DNA from: Anaerolineales bacterium
GTDB lineage: Bacteria > Chloroflexota > Anaerolineae > Anaerolineales > Villigracilaceae
Direction of reading: 5' to 3'
DNA length: 34,126 nucleotides
NCBI GenBank assembly: GCA_014379595.1
Contig: JACMLM010000015.1
Location: 1 to 34,126 of the forward strand
The position numbers and the translations under genes were made by a program. Positions 33,415 to 34,126 of this stretch are shown piece after piece. The notes under the pieces are model-generated. The model was given only the letters and a program-made list of their open reading frames with translations, was not told where the DNA came from and did no database searches. Within the stretch, counting starts at the first letter, position 1. Each line of letters begins with the position of its first letter.

Positions 33415-33579
33415 TTATATTTCCTGTTTGTCGAGATACTTTTCAGGGCTCTCGTCGAAGGACTTTTTACAACCCAGCGAGCAGAAGTAATAAGTCTGTC
33501 CATTGTATTCAGATTTTCCAGCAGCAGTTGCGGGATCAATATCCATGCCGCAGACGGGATCATGTACTGTAGTTGCCAT
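33415..33579 (-). CDS. YHS domain protein, 54 residues
   Basis: A short gene, easily missed for its size. It reads MATTVHDPVCGMDIDPATA, then GQTYYFCSLGCKKSFDES and ends YLDKQEI. YHS domains bind metals through the Cys of VCGM and the FCSLGC pair; the same domain heads the second CopA (26418-29054). AAGGAGA lies just before the ATG. It is followed after 1 base by the Met-rich membrane protein gene. Likely a cytosolic copper carrier or trap that works with the YHS-type ATPase. Confidence 0.85.
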   Translation of the reverse strand: MATTVHDPVCGMDIDPATAAGKSEYNGQTYYFCSLGCKKSFDESPEKYLDKQEI

Positions 33580-33692
33580 AATTTCTCCTTTTTTAATAGT
33601 TGCATTTTGTTTATTATTAGCTTGAAAGCGCCGCCCATGTTCAGCGCCTTTCCATCGTAACTCTTAAAATTGGTCATCATGTTGATGGTTGG

Positions 33693-33725
33693 AGCCTAGG
33701 TACATGGTAAACCTAAACTGTGCAA
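33693..33725 (-). promoter_or_regulatory. Candidate metal-responsive (MerR/CueR-like) operator-promoter
   Basis: On the minus strand, TTGCAC (33720-33725) is followed by the inverted repeat TAGGT-N9-ACCTA (33697-33715). Possible -10 boxes are TACCTA at 17-base or TAGGCT at 21-base spacing. Dyad symmetry between -35 and -10 is a feature of MerR-family promoters, though the spacing is not the standard 19-20. It lies about 115 bases before the YHS start. Confidence 0.3.
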
Positions 33726-33793
33726 GTTACATCCATCGGCAGGAGAGTATTTGTCCCCGCCACTTGGGGGATGCCGCTGGAGAACTCCTATTT

Positions 33794-34012
33794 TTACAGT
33801 GTGATCAAACCTTCAGCCGGGTAATTGATCTCTGCCAATAAAGCTTTGATAGTCTGCTCACTGGCAGGTGTATCAAAGGTAATTTCAACTTTCTTAGTGG
33901 TTTCATCTGCTTTAACAGATTGAATGCCCTGCAACTCACCCACTTCGGTTTCAATCGTATGGATGCAATGTCCGCAGTGAATGGCGGGAACGTTATAAGT
34001 TACTGTAGTCAT
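33794..34012 (-). CDS. copZ: CopZ-like HMA copper chaperone
   Basis: 72 residues of a single HMA domain. The metal site is HCGHC with Cys13 and Cys16; the rest is 'GELQGIQSVKADETTKKVEITFDTPASEQTIKALLAEINYPAEGLITL'-type ferredoxin-like fold. It would deliver Cu(I) to the HMA domains of the CopA pumps. An AAGGAGA-type site precedes the ATG. It lies between a partial secreted cupredoxin and the YHS gene, and is the second HMA chaperone in the block. Confidence 0.9.
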   Translation of the reverse strand: MTTVTYNVPAIHCGHCIHTIETEVGELQGIQSVKADETTKKVEITFDTPASEQTIKALLAEINYPAEGLITL

Positions 34013-34043
34013 ATTTTATTTCTCCTTGGGTGGTTTAAATTTT

Positions 34044-34126
34044 TTATTCAGAAACAACGATCAACTCACCGATCATACCTGCTTCAATATGACCTTGGAC
34101 AGAGCAGAAAATTTTGTAGGTTCCAG
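34044..34126 (-). CDS. Plastocyanin-like cupredoxin, partial (C-terminal end)
   Basis: The gene enters from the right edge. Only about 26 residues are seen: GTYKIFCSVQGHIEAGM, then IGELIVVSE and a stop. This is the classic C-terminal copper loop C-x4-H-x4-M of plastocyanin or auracyanin-type proteins, with Cys, His and Met as ligands. Unlike the two Cys/Met cupredoxins elsewhere in the window, this one has a normal type 1 site, so it may be an electron carrier. It lies about 30 bases upstream of copZ. Confidence 0.75.
   Translation of the reverse strand, partial: GTYKIFCSVQGHIEAGMIGELIVVSE

Noticed and set aside
33414-33680. Long N-terminal extension of the Met-rich membrane protein
   Set aside because: The extension is out of frame with the YHS gene that occupies the same bases; the ATG at 33413 has its own ribosome site and begins a normal membrane helix.
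33738-33790. Riboswitch or terminator between copZ and the YHS gene
   Set aside because: Only short stems (TCCCC/GGGGGA, GGAG/CTCC) without a U-run or a recognised riboswitch core.

Overview
The window looks like a chromosomal segment of a Chloroflexota bacterium, most likely Anaerolineae. This is inferred from gene style, not from a marker gene. The clues are lipoproteins with Thr/Pro-rich linkers, an NBR1-type Ig-like surface protein, DUF2085, DUF2203, DUF4404 and DUF5661 proteins, a diphosphate-type phosphofructokinase and moderate GC. No rRNA, tRNA, CRISPR array, transposase or phage gene was seen. No gene-free stretch exceeds about 215 bases.

Layout. (1) 1-5807: a truncated cNMP-binding protein, a deoxynucleoside kinase, two small proteins, a three-gene ABC-2 exporter operon, an NBR1-Ig lipoprotein-like protein and two small cytosolic proteins. 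(2) 5950-10768: a plus-strand run of methyltransferase, SRPBCC, cupin, UbiA prenyltransferase, SDR and MDR genes, probably a tailoring pathway for a prenylated or lipid product. Its gaps are filled by inverted heptad repeats and a REP-like palindrome pair. (3) 10787-12070: a decayed duplicate of the SDR 3' end, then what looks like a single integron-type gene cassette (G/TTAGGC boundary, one lipoprotein ORF, a folded attC-like site). (4) 12073-18892: minus-strand housekeeping and accessory genes: P450, PPi-type PFK, epimerase, RarD, a soluble Ser/Thr kinase, DUF2203 and a zinc-ribbon methyltransferase.

(5) 18974-34126: about 15 kb entirely on the minus strand and dominated by copper handling. 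It holds two CopA-type P-ATPases (one with an N-terminal YHS domain), two stand-alone HMA chaperones, a TauE/SafE-like transporter fused to a cupredoxin, a membrane-anchored cupredoxin, a partial secreted cupredoxin, a stand-alone 54-residue YHS protein, a lipoprotein plus CCxHH membrane protein pair, an SPW/VKOR-like membrane protein with a Met/His-rich head, and an epimerase with a Met-rich and Lys/Pro-rich tail. A plausible reading is copper capture outside the cell (cupredoxins, lipoprotein), transfer through membrane proteins, cytosolic shuttling by HMA and YHS proteins, and transport by the two ATPases. No copper-sensing regulator is visible.

The most unusual signals are: a family of 7-base degenerate tandem repeats that lies between genes, where it supplies stop codons, and also inside the copA coding sequence, where it is translated; the integron-like cassette; a shared TTGTGA-N6-ATACAA element at two promoters; a 20-codon insertion in the P450; and the duplicated KHDMSKM motif with an internal ribosome binding site at the epimerase/SPW junction.
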